From the NCBI GenBank assembly GCA_018702715.1, contig JABIYQ010000611.1:1-5908 (forward strand): 5,908 nucleotides of DNA, written 5' to 3'. The notes beneath the pieces were generated by a model that did not search any database, was not told the DNA's origin, and was given only the letters and a program-made list of their open reading frames with translations. The first letter of the stretch is position 1. Every line of letters begins with the position of its first letter. This document shows, one piece after another, positions 1-5,765 of the stretch. The stretch is from Desulfobacula sp. (lineage in GTDB: Bacteria > Desulfobacterota > Desulfobacteria > Desulfobacterales > Desulfobacteraceae). The translations under genes were made by a program, and so were the position numbers.

Positions 1-3000
1 TCTATTTTTTTTAAAAATTTTGGATGGAGATGCGAAAGATCTTTTGTTTTTTCTTTTTGTATTGAGGTGTTATGATTTTTAAATGATTGTACTGCTGCTT
101 CAACTCTTGTTTCATATCCAACACTGGAATCATGTTCATCCAGTTCCAGTACAAGGTAGGGCTTATGGAAGCTTTCCATTATTTGTTTAAAATAATCAAC
201 AGCAAAAGAATCTGGTGCACACTTAAAGGAGCTGATATATACCGGATAAATATGCTCAGATTTAGCAATGATATATGCTGCTTTAAGAATTTGTGCCGCA
301 TATTTCCAGTGAATCTCTTTTAGCAAAGGTTCAATTTGGGAAAAATCTCTGGTTTCAAAATCAAGCATATCTTGAAAAAAAGTTTTTACACCGATATTTT
401 CAAAAAGCTGAGGAATATTGCTGTTCATTGTCTGGGTCAAAACAGTGTAAGGCCTGCCTAAAAGGACAACATTAATATTAGAGCCATTTGATTTATATTT
501 TGGATATAAAGCTTTCCAGTTTAACTGAGTATTTTTTTTAAATTCCAAAGCACTATCAAATGCTGCGGAAATATCAAAAAATGAAAACAAAAAATCAGAA
601 GATATTTTTTTTAAGGATTTATATAATTCCAGTTTTGTATGAAAATTTGTATAAAGGTACTTAATAATAGGTGATATTATCTTTTTTTCATCAACTTCCG
701 GCAGACATGATATCACGGATGGAGCAAATTGAGTATAGTAGCAATGCTGCCGTCGCCGATTCTCCGCCTTTGGTTTTTCTTCAAAATAGAATGGCAAAAA
801 TAAAAAGTCTACTTTATCAATTAAATACTTAATATGACCATGCAAGGACACCAAAGGAGCACAAAACTCAGCGTTTGCAATAGTTTTCCCCAATTTAACA
901 GGATCTTTAAGCTTTGAACTTGTTATTGTTTTAATTCCAAGCCTGGAAAAAAAATGAACCCATAAATCACTGTCTTCAAAGATATGAAGCGCCTTTGGGA
1001 TACCAATAGTAAAATTATGTTTAATTATCTTTTTTTCAATTTTTGGAAGGGCTTGTTTTCTTATCTTTAACAGATTATAGGCGTTTCCCTTTGCGATCAC
1101 TTTATTTGTTTGATAATCTCTACCACACAAAAAACCATATGCAATGGTTTTTTCCTCAATATCTGCAATTGTTAATTTGCAATGGTTTGTGCATAATTCA
1201 CAAATTTCCTGGCGTATTGGAATGTGATGTTTCCATAAATCAAATCCTCGAAAGTTAGAGGTTTTGATTTGTTTTTCCTTTAATAATAAAGCTACGCCAA
1301 GAGCTCCTGTCAGGTGACAATATTTTGAAACATGAATGGGTTTGTTTAATTTTTGCTCAAATGCCGCAACAAGGGCCTTGTTTTTGGCTGTGGCACCTTG
1401 AAAAAGAATACAATTGCCTATTTTACCGATACTGGCTACTTTTGTTAGATAGTTATCTCTTACAGAATGTAAAACCGAGGCAAGAATTTCATTTTTCCCA
1501 AAACCTTGTGCAAAATAATAATTAATATCCCTTTCCATAAAAACAGTGCATCTGTCACTGGCTACCGGTGAAGACACACCTTCAGTTCGATCAGAATATT
1601 CAGGTAATGGACAATCTAATTTTAAAGCCTGCTCTTCTATAAAACTTCCAGTGCCGGCGGCACATACCGTATTCATAACAGAGGAGGTGACCATACCATC
1701 TCTGAGCAAGGTGAATTTGGCATCCTGCCCCCCGATTTCAAAAATAGTGTCTACATCCCTGTTTAAATTAACAGCTGCTGTTGCATGGGCAGTTATTTCA
1801 TCGGGCTCGATATCAGAACCTATAATTTTGCCGGAGATTCTTCGTCCTGAGCCTGTGGTACCACACCCATTGATTTTAATTTTGATTCCATAGGTTTTAA
1901 AAAATTGATCATGGGCCTTGAAAATTTTTTGAATCGCAATCACAGGTCTTGATGCAGTTTTTGTATAAAACCCGGCAATGGGTATTCCGTCTTGATTGAT
2001 AAGAATGCTTTTGGTACTTGTTGAGCCTACATCAAGCCCTAAATATCCTTGTATTGTGGAAATTCCGGATGGATTTTGGTAAATATCCGCTTCAACATCT
2101 TCAAGGACATAGGAAGAAAAGCAATTAAAATCCGGATATTTTGAAAGCTTAATTTCAAGTCCTGGATATGACAAAAGGATTTCTTTTTGGGCTGGGATAA
2201 AAAAATCTTTTATAGATAGATAATCCATTTTTGTATTTTTGCTTTTATTGACGGCCATGTCATCTATTAGACAAAGCGCAGCACCTGTTGCACCATAAAA
2301 TATTGATTTTGAATCAATGACAAAATCATAGCCGGTTATTTTTTCAAGATGATTTTTAACAGATATATTTTGGGAAACACCACCGCAAAAAACAATTTTT
2401 TTTCGGGCATGTTTATATTTGAAAAGCGTGTTGGAAATATTTTTTGCAAGGCCATAACAAAGGCCATCACAGATTTGTTCAATGCTATACCCTTCCTGCT
2501 GGGCATGGATCAGATCTGTTTTGGCAAAAACTGCACAGCGTGTTGCAATATTAGGAATTTTTTTAGAATTTAAAAGGGCTTTTTGACTAAGTTCCTGGGA
2601 TCCTCCTAAAAGGTTTAACCGTCTAGCCTGTTGATCAAGAAAACTTCCTGTGCCGGCTGCACAAGATGTGTTATGTCTGGTGCCGATATAATTGCGATCC
2701 TCATCAAACCTGCTCAATGAAAATTTTTCACCGCCAATATGTAAAATTGCGCCAAATATCTCATGATAATGTTTAGCAGCCCGGTTTATCGTCAATTGCT
2801 CATCATAAGACTTATTTCTCTGAATAATAGAAGGAGTAGCGTCGGTAACCGCGACATAATGGATATTTTTAATATCAATATTTTCCAGCAATTTTGAAAG
2901 ACATTGTTTTATTTCTCCATGATGATAACAGGTGTCTGTATGAACAATGTTGCGGTCATAAGTCAACACTGCCATATGAATGGAAACAGATCCCACATCA

Positions 3001-3029
3001 ATACCAAGAATGTTTGATGATAACGCCAT
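1..3029 (-). CDS. Giant acyl-CoA dehydratase activase-like protein, tandem BadF/BcrA ATPase domains plus dehydratase-like C-terminus (3' end outside window)
   Basis: Reading leftward from ATG at 3029, the frame stays open to base 1, giving 1009 residues with the C-terminus missing. Two BcrAD_BadFG ATPase domains follow each other. Domain 1 (about 7-255) has GIDVGS at 9-14, CAAGTGSF at 123-130 and RCAVFAK at 164-170. Domain 2 (about 328-585) has GLDVGSTSTK at 331-340, CGTTGSGR at 389-396, IGGQDAK at 432-438, CAAGTGSF at 456-463 and RCTVF at 493-497. Cys123/165 and Cys456/494 match the two cysteines that bind the bridging [4Fe-4S] cluster in HgdC-type activators. Then come a CxxCxxxC segment (610-617), a DUF2229-like stretch around IPKALHIFEDSDLW (677-690) and a region like COG3581/HgdB, with GRPYTV (858-863), FKCAPDS (935-941) and LDEHDSS (963-969). 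Family members use ATP to drive low-potential electron transfer to dehydratases or double-cubane proteins in the cytoplasm; the target here is unknown. The start lies 2 bp after the preceding stop, with AAAGGA 12 bases upstream. Family assignment is firm, substrate is not. Confidence 0.93.
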   Translation of the reverse strand, partial: MALSSNILGIDVGSVSIHMAVLTYDRNIVHTDTCYHHGEIKQCLSKLLENIDIKNIHYVAVTDATPSIIQRNKSYDEQLTINRAAKHYHEIFGAILHIGGEKFSLSRFDEDRNYIGTRHNTSCAAGTGSFLDQQARRLNLLGGSQELSQKALLNSKKIPNIATRCAVFAKTDLIHAQQEGYSIEQICDGLCYGLAKNISNTLFKYKHARKKIVFCGGVSQNISVKNHLEKITGYDFVIDSKSIFYGATGAALCLIDDMAVNKSKNTKMDYLSIKDFFIPAQKEILLSYPGLEIKLSKYPDFNCFSSYVLEDVEADIYQNPSGISTIQGYLGLDVGSTSTKSILINQDGIPIAGFYTKTASRPVIAIQKIFKAHDQFFKTYGIKIKINGCGTTGSGRRISGKIIGSDIEPDEITAHATAAVNLNRDVDTIFEIGGQDAKFTLLRDGMVTSSVMNTVCAAGTGSFIEEQALKLDCPLPEYSDRTEGVSSPVASDRCTVFMERDINYYFAQGFGKNEILASVLHSVRDNYLTKVASIGKIGNCILFQGATAKNKALVAAFEQKLNKPIHVSKYCHLTGALGVALLLKEKQIKTSNFRGFDLWKHHIPIRQEICELCTNHCKLTIADIEEKTIAYGFLCGRDYQTNKVIAKGNAYNLLKIRKQALPKIEKKIIKHNFTIGIPKALHIFEDSDLWVHFFSRLGIKTITSSKLKDPVKLGKTIANAEFCAPLVSLHGHIKYLIDKVDFLFLPFYFEEKPKAENRRRQHCYYTQFAPSVISCLPEVDEKKIISPIIKYLYTNFHTKLELYKSLKKISSDFLFSFFDISAAFDSALEFKKNTQLNWKALYPKYKSNGSNINVVLLGRPYTVLTQTMNSNIPQLFENIGVKTFFQDMLDFETRDFSQIEPLLKEIHWKYAAQILKAAYIIAKSEHIYPVYISSFKCAPDSFAVDYFKQIMESFHKPYLVLELDEHDSSVGYETRVEAAVQSFKNHNTSIQKEKTKDLSHLHPKFLKKI

Positions 3030-3031
3030 GA

Positions 3032-3505
3032 TTATAGTTTTTCCTTTACATGATTCCAGAATTCCACAACACCTTTAAACCAACCGTCTATAAACATTTG
3101 TTCATTGTCAATGGAGCTTGAATTCGACTGTTTTGCAAGTTCAGTAGATTGATAAATTTTATCAAAATAATCAGTCATCCTGGGGTGGGAAGTTAGCTCA
3201 TACGTACCATTAAATTCTAATACGTATAAAAGATCTTCATAATGTGCTGTCTTTGCCCATTGCAGCCCTTCTTCTTTGCCCAGTTTATAAAATTGTTTTT
3301 CCCAAATTAATTTTTCCTGCTTTAACCTTTTAATAATCTCAGACATATTATAGTCTTTTGAAAAGCGTTTTTGAAACTCTTCTTTTTTTCGAATAGCATC
3401 GGTAACAGCCTCTTGAAACATTTTTGAAAGATTGAAAGAGGTCCGCCACTCTTTGAGTTTTTCATGAAGCAAATCAGGAACACTTAATGTAATTTTTTGA
3501 GCCAT
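3032..3505 (-). CDS. Putative ribbon-helix-helix DNA-binding protein with uncharacterised C-terminal domain
   Basis: This is a 157-residue soluble protein. Residues about 3-40 look like a ribbon-helix-helix (CopG/Arc-type) fold: a short strand KITLSVP (4-10), helix LLHEKLKEW (12-20), a turn, and helix LSKMFQEAVTDAI (26-38). A charged, probably coiled helix follows (KKEEFQKRF onward), then a C-terminal domain with LGKEEGLQWAK, an aromatic-rich middle and an end GWFKGVVEFWNHVKEKL. I do not recognise a named family for that domain. The frame extends upstream to an ATG at 3538, but the ATG at 3505 is preferred. It has AGGAG six bases upstream, and translation beginning there puts the strand-helix-helix at the very N-terminus, as in this fold. 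The stop lies 2 bp before the activase gene, so the two are almost surely co-transcribed and perhaps translationally coupled. An autorepressor, or an antitoxin-like regulator without a toxin, is inferred. DNA binding rests on fold-like sequence only. Confidence 0.8.
   Translation of the reverse strand: MAQKITLSVPDLLHEKLKEWRTSFNLSKMFQEAVTDAIRKKEEFQKRFSKDYNMSEIIKRLKQEKLIWEKQFYKLGKEEGLQWAKTAHYEDLLYVLEFNGTYELTSHPRMTDYFDKIYQSTELAKQSNSSSIDNEQMFIDGWFKGVVEFWNHVKEKL
3200..3227. repeat. Pair of ATACGT sites inside the ribbon-helix-helix gene
   Basis: Two ATACGT cores lie at 3200-3205 and 3220-3225, with start-to-start spacing of 20 bp; the second extends to the palindrome ATACGTAT (3220-3227). The pair resembles the one in the upstream intergenic region (spacing 19 bp). 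The sites lie in coding sequence (codons for Gly-Thr-Tyr and Tyr-Val), so they may be chance. An intragenic operator is inferred only. Confidence 0.3.
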
Positions 3506-3511
3506 ACCTTT

Positions 3512-3516
3512 CTCCT
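3512..3516 (-). promoter_or_regulatory. Ribosome binding site deciding the start at 3505
   Basis: On the minus strand the sequence reads AGGAG, then six bases, then ATG at 3505. The upstream in-frame ATG at 3538 has no comparable purine-rich motif. It would also lie only a few bases downstream of a transcription start expected from the proposed -10 box. The shorter protein is therefore favoured. Confidence 0.75.
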
Positions 3517-3549
3517 GAACTTTTCTTTGTATTATCATCTAATTCTACT

Positions 3550-3582
3550 ATCATACGTATTATTTTTTTTTATACGTGTCAA
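3550..3582 (-). promoter_or_regulatory. Probable promoter of the leftward operon (TTGACA with unusually long spacer)
   Basis: On the minus strand a perfect -35 box TTGACA covers 3582-3577. The best -10 match is TATGAT at 3555-3550 (5 of 6 to consensus), but the spacer is 21 bp, longer than the usual 16-18. At 17 bp the hexamer is TACGTA, a poor match. The spacer includes an A-run of about nine bases. Candidate operator sites sit directly beside the -35 box and across the -10 box, as expected of a tightly repressed or activator-dependent promoter. The boxes are seen; activity is inferred. Confidence 0.5.
3553..3579. promoter_or_regulatory. Paired ATACGT candidate operator between the divergent operons
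   Basis: The palindrome ATACGTAT (3553-3560) and a related ATACGTGT (3572-3579) lie 19 bp apart, start to start, separated by a T-rich stretch. They overlap the proposed -10 and abut the -35 of the leftward operon. Ribbon-helix-helix proteins typically bind short palindromic or repeated half-sites at their own promoters, so this is a plausible autoregulatory operator. Binding by the neighbouring gene product is an inference. Confidence 0.45.
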
Positions 3583-3680
3583 TCACAAATTCTATAATAT
3601 TTTATAATTTAAAGGATAAATACAAATTCAGACAGTTCAAACCTTGAATTTTAAAGGCATAGCAGATATATATAATAACC
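3583..3680 (+). promoter_or_regulatory. AT-rich leader and possible promoter region of the mla operon
   Basis: This stretch precedes mlaE and must hold its promoter unless transcription comes from further left. TATAAT hexamers occur at 3593-3598 and 3603-3608, but neither has a good -35 box at 16-18 bp. TTGAAT at 3644-3649 with TATATA at 3667-3672 (17 bp spacer) is another candidate; it would give an almost leaderless transcript. A small inverted repeat, TTCAA-ACC-TTGAA (3636-3648), is nested in a wider AAATTCA/TGAATTT pair (3624-3651). I cannot choose among these; such matches are common in AT-rich DNA. Confidence 0.25.
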
Positions 3681-4466
3681 ATGTTAAATAAATTAATTGA
3701 GAGTTTTGGAAAAAGAATATTAATCTTGCTGGAATCCTTTGGCAGGATAATACTTTTTTTCTTAACCGGATTGAAAAATATTTTTATCCCTCCATTTCAG
3801 TTTGCTAAAATCATTGACCATACGTGGTTTATAGGATCCAAATCTATTTTTGTTATTGTTTTGACCGGATTTTTTACTGGTATGGTGCTAGGGCTTCAAG
3901 GATATTATTCTCTGGTCAAAGTTGGATCAGAGGCAGCCCTTGGTGCTGCAGTGGCTCTGACCCTGATTTCTGAATTAGGACCTGTTTTTACTGCGATTAT
4001 GATCACGGCAAGGGCAGGCTCATCCATGGCTGCAGAAATTGGTGTAATGCGGATCTCAGAACAGATTGATGCGCTTAAAACCATGCATATCAATCCTGTC
4101 AGATTTTTGTTTTCACCACGGATTATTGCCGCTGTTATCAGTTTCCCTTTACTTACAGCACTCTTTGATGTTGTCGGCATCTTTGGCGGATTTATTTCAG
4201 GTTCTATAATGCTGGGCATTAATCAACATATTTACATGGACACTGTCATTCAAAGTATTAAAGTGCATGACATTAATGGAGGCTTTTACAAGGCTTTTGC
4301 TTTTGCTGTGGTTACCACCACAATATGCTGTTATCGCGGTTATTATACACATTTATACAGTGGTTTTGGTGCAAGAGGGGTCAGTTTATCAACAACCAAT
4401 GCAGTGGTTCAATCCTGCATTTGTGTTTTTGTTTTTGATTATATTATTACTTTTTTTCTGGTTTAA
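3681..4466 (+). CDS. mlaE: MlaE-type phospholipid ABC transporter permease
   Basis: This is a 261-residue polytopic inner-membrane protein, essentially the length of E. coli MlaE. It is the permease of the MlaFEDB-type complex, which moves phospholipids between inner membrane and periplasm to keep the outer membrane asymmetric. The N-terminal part (about 1-45) is an amphipathic or interfacial segment. Membrane segments follow at roughly 55-75, 85-110, 148-180, 203-220 and 243-260. The family signature is clear: ELGPVFTAIMITARAGS at 98-114, followed by AEIGVMRISEQIDAL (118-132), the region that contacts the ATPase, and GARGVSLSTTNAVV at 230-243. ATG 3681 is the first start after an in-frame TAG at 3660-3662. 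No good Shine-Dalgarno motif precedes it, which is slightly odd. It heads the operon mlaE-mlaF-mlaD. Identification is firm; substrate and direction are taken from the family. Confidence 0.95.
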   Translation: MLNKLIESFGKRILILLESFGRIILFFLTGLKNIFIPPFQFAKIIDHTWFIGSKSIFVIVLTGFFTGMVLGLQGYYSLVKVGSEAALGAAVALTLISELGPVFTAIMITARAGSSMAAEIGVMRISEQIDALKTMHINPVRFLFSPRIIAAVISFPLLTALFDVVGIFGGFISGSIMLGINQHIYMDTVIQSIKVHDINGGFYKAFAFAVVTTTICCYRGYYTHLYSGFGARGVSLSTTNAVVQSCICVFVFDYIITFFLV

Positions 4467-4468
4467 AT

Positions 4469-5209
4469 ATGGATACCCCTTTAATACAATTTGTAGATGT
4501 TAGTAAAAGCTTTGGAGAATCTTTAGTTTTAAAAAAGCTTAATTTATCAATTTATAAAGGTGAAATTACGGCCGTAATAGGCAAAAGCGGGACAGGCAAG
4601 TCTGTGTTGTTAAAACATATTATCGGACTTGTCAATCAGGATTCAGGTCAGATTTTTATTAATGGCAGGCCGCTCAATCAGCTATCAAGATCAGACAAAA
4701 AATCTTTTCACAAAAAATTGAGCTATATGTTTCAGGATAATGCTTTGTTTGATTTCATGAACATATATGATAATATTGCCTTACCCTTGGTTGAGAATTC
4801 CACTTTTCCAAAAGATCAGGTAAAAAACAAAGTATTTGAGCTGATGAAACAATTGGGTCTGACGGGTATACAAGAAAAATTTCCAGCACAGCTTTCCGGC
4901 GGTATGAAAAAAAGAGTGGCACTTGCAAGGGCGCTTGTGACAGATCCAAAGATTGTTCTTTTTGATGAACCCACAACCGGTCTTGATCCTATAAGAAAGA
5001 AAAATGTACATTCAATGATTCAGGAATATCAGAAAAAATTTGAATTTACTGCTGTAATCGTAAGCCATGATATCCCTGAAATTTTTAATGTTGTGCAACG
5101 CATTGCATTGCTGGATGACGGTATTATAAAGTTTGAAGGCTCAAAAAAAGACATCCTGGATTCTCACAGTAAAATTTTAAATGACTTTATCGATGGAAAA
5201 GACATTTAA
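4469..5209 (+). CDS. mlaF: MlaF-type phospholipid ABC transporter ATP-binding protein
   Basis: This is a complete 246-residue cytoplasmic ABC ATPase that powers the MlaE permease. Visible motifs in order: Walker A GKSGTGKS (38-45), Q-loop Gln at 89 in FQDNALFD, signature LSGGM (142-146), Walker B IVLFDEP (162-168), D-loop GLDP (171-174) and switch His200 in VSHD. The LSGGMKKRVALARAL form and the FQDNALFD Q-loop are typical of the MlaF/Ttg2A group. The ATG lies 2 bp after the mlaE stop and has no recognisable Shine-Dalgarno motif, so translation is probably coupled to mlaE. All catalytic residues are present. It is slightly shorter than E. coli MlaF, mainly at the C-terminus. No MlaB-like STAS gene is seen between here and the window end. 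Confidence 0.95.
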   Translation: MDTPLIQFVDVSKSFGESLVLKKLNLSIYKGEITAVIGKSGTGKSVLLKHIIGLVNQDSGQIFINGRPLNQLSRSDKKSFHKKLSYMFQDNALFDFMNIYDNIALPLVENSTFPKDQVKNKVFELMKQLGLTGIQEKFPAQLSGGMKKRVALARALVTDPKIVLFDEPTTGLDPIRKKNVHSMIQEYQKKFEFTAVIVSHDIPEIFNVVQRIALLDDGIIKFEGSKKDILDSHSKILNDFIDGKDI

Positions 5210-5234
5210 AATTGACTATTTGGGTGTTCTATTT

Positions 5235-5240
5235 AAAGGA
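5235..5240 (+). promoter_or_regulatory. Ribosome binding site of mlaD
   Basis: AAAGGA lies five bases before the ATG at 5246. It is one of the few clear Shine-Dalgarno motifs in this operon (mlaE and mlaF lack one) and supports the chosen mlaD start. Confidence 0.6.
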
Positions 5241-5245
5241 AAACC

Positions 5246-5698
5246 ATGAATAAACGAAAGATTGAATTTTATGTAGGACTTTTTGCCATGATTGGCATAT
5301 TGTGCACTGGATACCTTTTTATTGTTCTGGGTGAAATAAGTCTTGTTCGGGACAAGCAATACCCGGTATATGCTTTTTTCACATCAATATCCGGACTTAA
5401 AAAAGGTGCAAAAGTTGAAATGGTCGGTGTAAAGATTGGAGTGATTTCTAATGTAGGAATTGAAAAAGAACGCTTACTTGCAAAAGTAGAATTTCTTATT
5501 GATAATAATATTGAACTCTCTGAAGATGTCATTGCTTCTGTTAAGACTTCCGGTATAATAGGACAAAAGTATATTGATATCATGCCCGGAGGTTCTGATA
5601 TCATGCTTGAACCTGGAGAAGAAATTTTCAATACTGAGCCGTCCCTTGATATTGAATCACTTGTTAGAAAATTCATTTTTAATAAGGATAAAAAATAA
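5246..5698 (+). CDS. mlaD: MlaD-type MCE-domain lipid transport protein
   Basis: This 150-residue protein has a single N-terminal membrane anchor (about 8-28, uncleaved) and one periplasmic MCE domain (about 39-115). In the family, MlaD forms a hexameric ring on the MlaFE core, with a hydrophobic pore through which phospholipids pass. Characteristic stretches are GLKKGAKVEMVGVKIGVISN (50-69) and the pore-loop region SGIIGQKYIDI (102-112), matching the G-(L/I)-(L/I)-G-x-x-Y pattern of MlaD. It ends in a short acidic then basic tail (PSLDIESLVRKFIFNKDKK). It is shorter than E. coli MlaD (about 180 residues) because the C-terminal extension is reduced. It lies 36 bp after mlaF in the same operon. 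Identification is firm. Confidence 0.93.
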   Translation: MNKRKIEFYVGLFAMIGILCTGYLFIVLGEISLVRDKQYPVYAFFTSISGLKKGAKVEMVGVKIGVISNVGIEKERLLAKVEFLIDNNIELSEDVIASVKTSGIIGQKYIDIMPGGSDIMLEPGEEIFNTEPSLDIESLVRKFIFNKDKK

Positions 5699-5750
5699 GA
5701 CTTCACTTAATTGGGATTTTGGTTTGAACTATGATTCTTGATAAAATAAA

Positions 5751-5755
5751 AGGAG
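5751..5755 (+). promoter_or_regulatory. Ribosome binding site of the last, truncated gene
   Basis: AGGAG lies 10 bases before the ATG at 5766, inside the longer purine run AAAAGGAGAT. It supports that start. No terminator hairpin separates mlaD from this gene, so it is probably part of the mla operon. Confidence 0.6.
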
Positions 5756-5765
5756 ATACTCAATC

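Noticed and set aside
1651..1663. Inverted repeat GTGCC-GGC-GGCAC
   Set aside because: It encodes the conserved CAAGTG loop; short arms within coding sequence are explained by the protein.
1546..1893. Open frame of 115 codons on the plus strand
   Set aside because: It is antisense to the well-conserved second ATPase domain of the activase and has no ribosome binding site. The opposite strand carries clear family motifs.
3032..3505. Toxin-antitoxin pair with the small protein as antitoxin
   Set aside because: The coupled partner is a redox activase and not a toxin. No small toxin gene is adjacent in the window.
3505..3538. Longer start for the ribbon-helix-helix protein (11 extra residues MIIQRKVQEKG)
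   Set aside because: There is no Shine-Dalgarno motif before 3538, a strong AGGAG precedes 3505, and the extra residues would sit in front of the usual N-terminal strand.
3671..3676. TATAAT just before mlaE as a -10 box
   Set aside because: Transcription would begin inside or after the ATG at 3681. There is no alternative downstream start needed by the MlaE family alignment.
3905..4219. Minus-strand frame of 104 codons inside mlaE
   Set aside because: It lies opposite the conserved MlaE signature region; a shadow of real coding sequence.
5269..5706. Minus-strand frame of 145 codons
   Set aside because: It mirrors mlaD almost exactly, has no family features, and mlaD has a ribosome binding site and an MCE domain.
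5699..5765. Terminator between mlaD and the last gene
   Set aside because: I see no GC-rich stem followed by a T-run; the gap looks like an ordinary intra-operon spacer.
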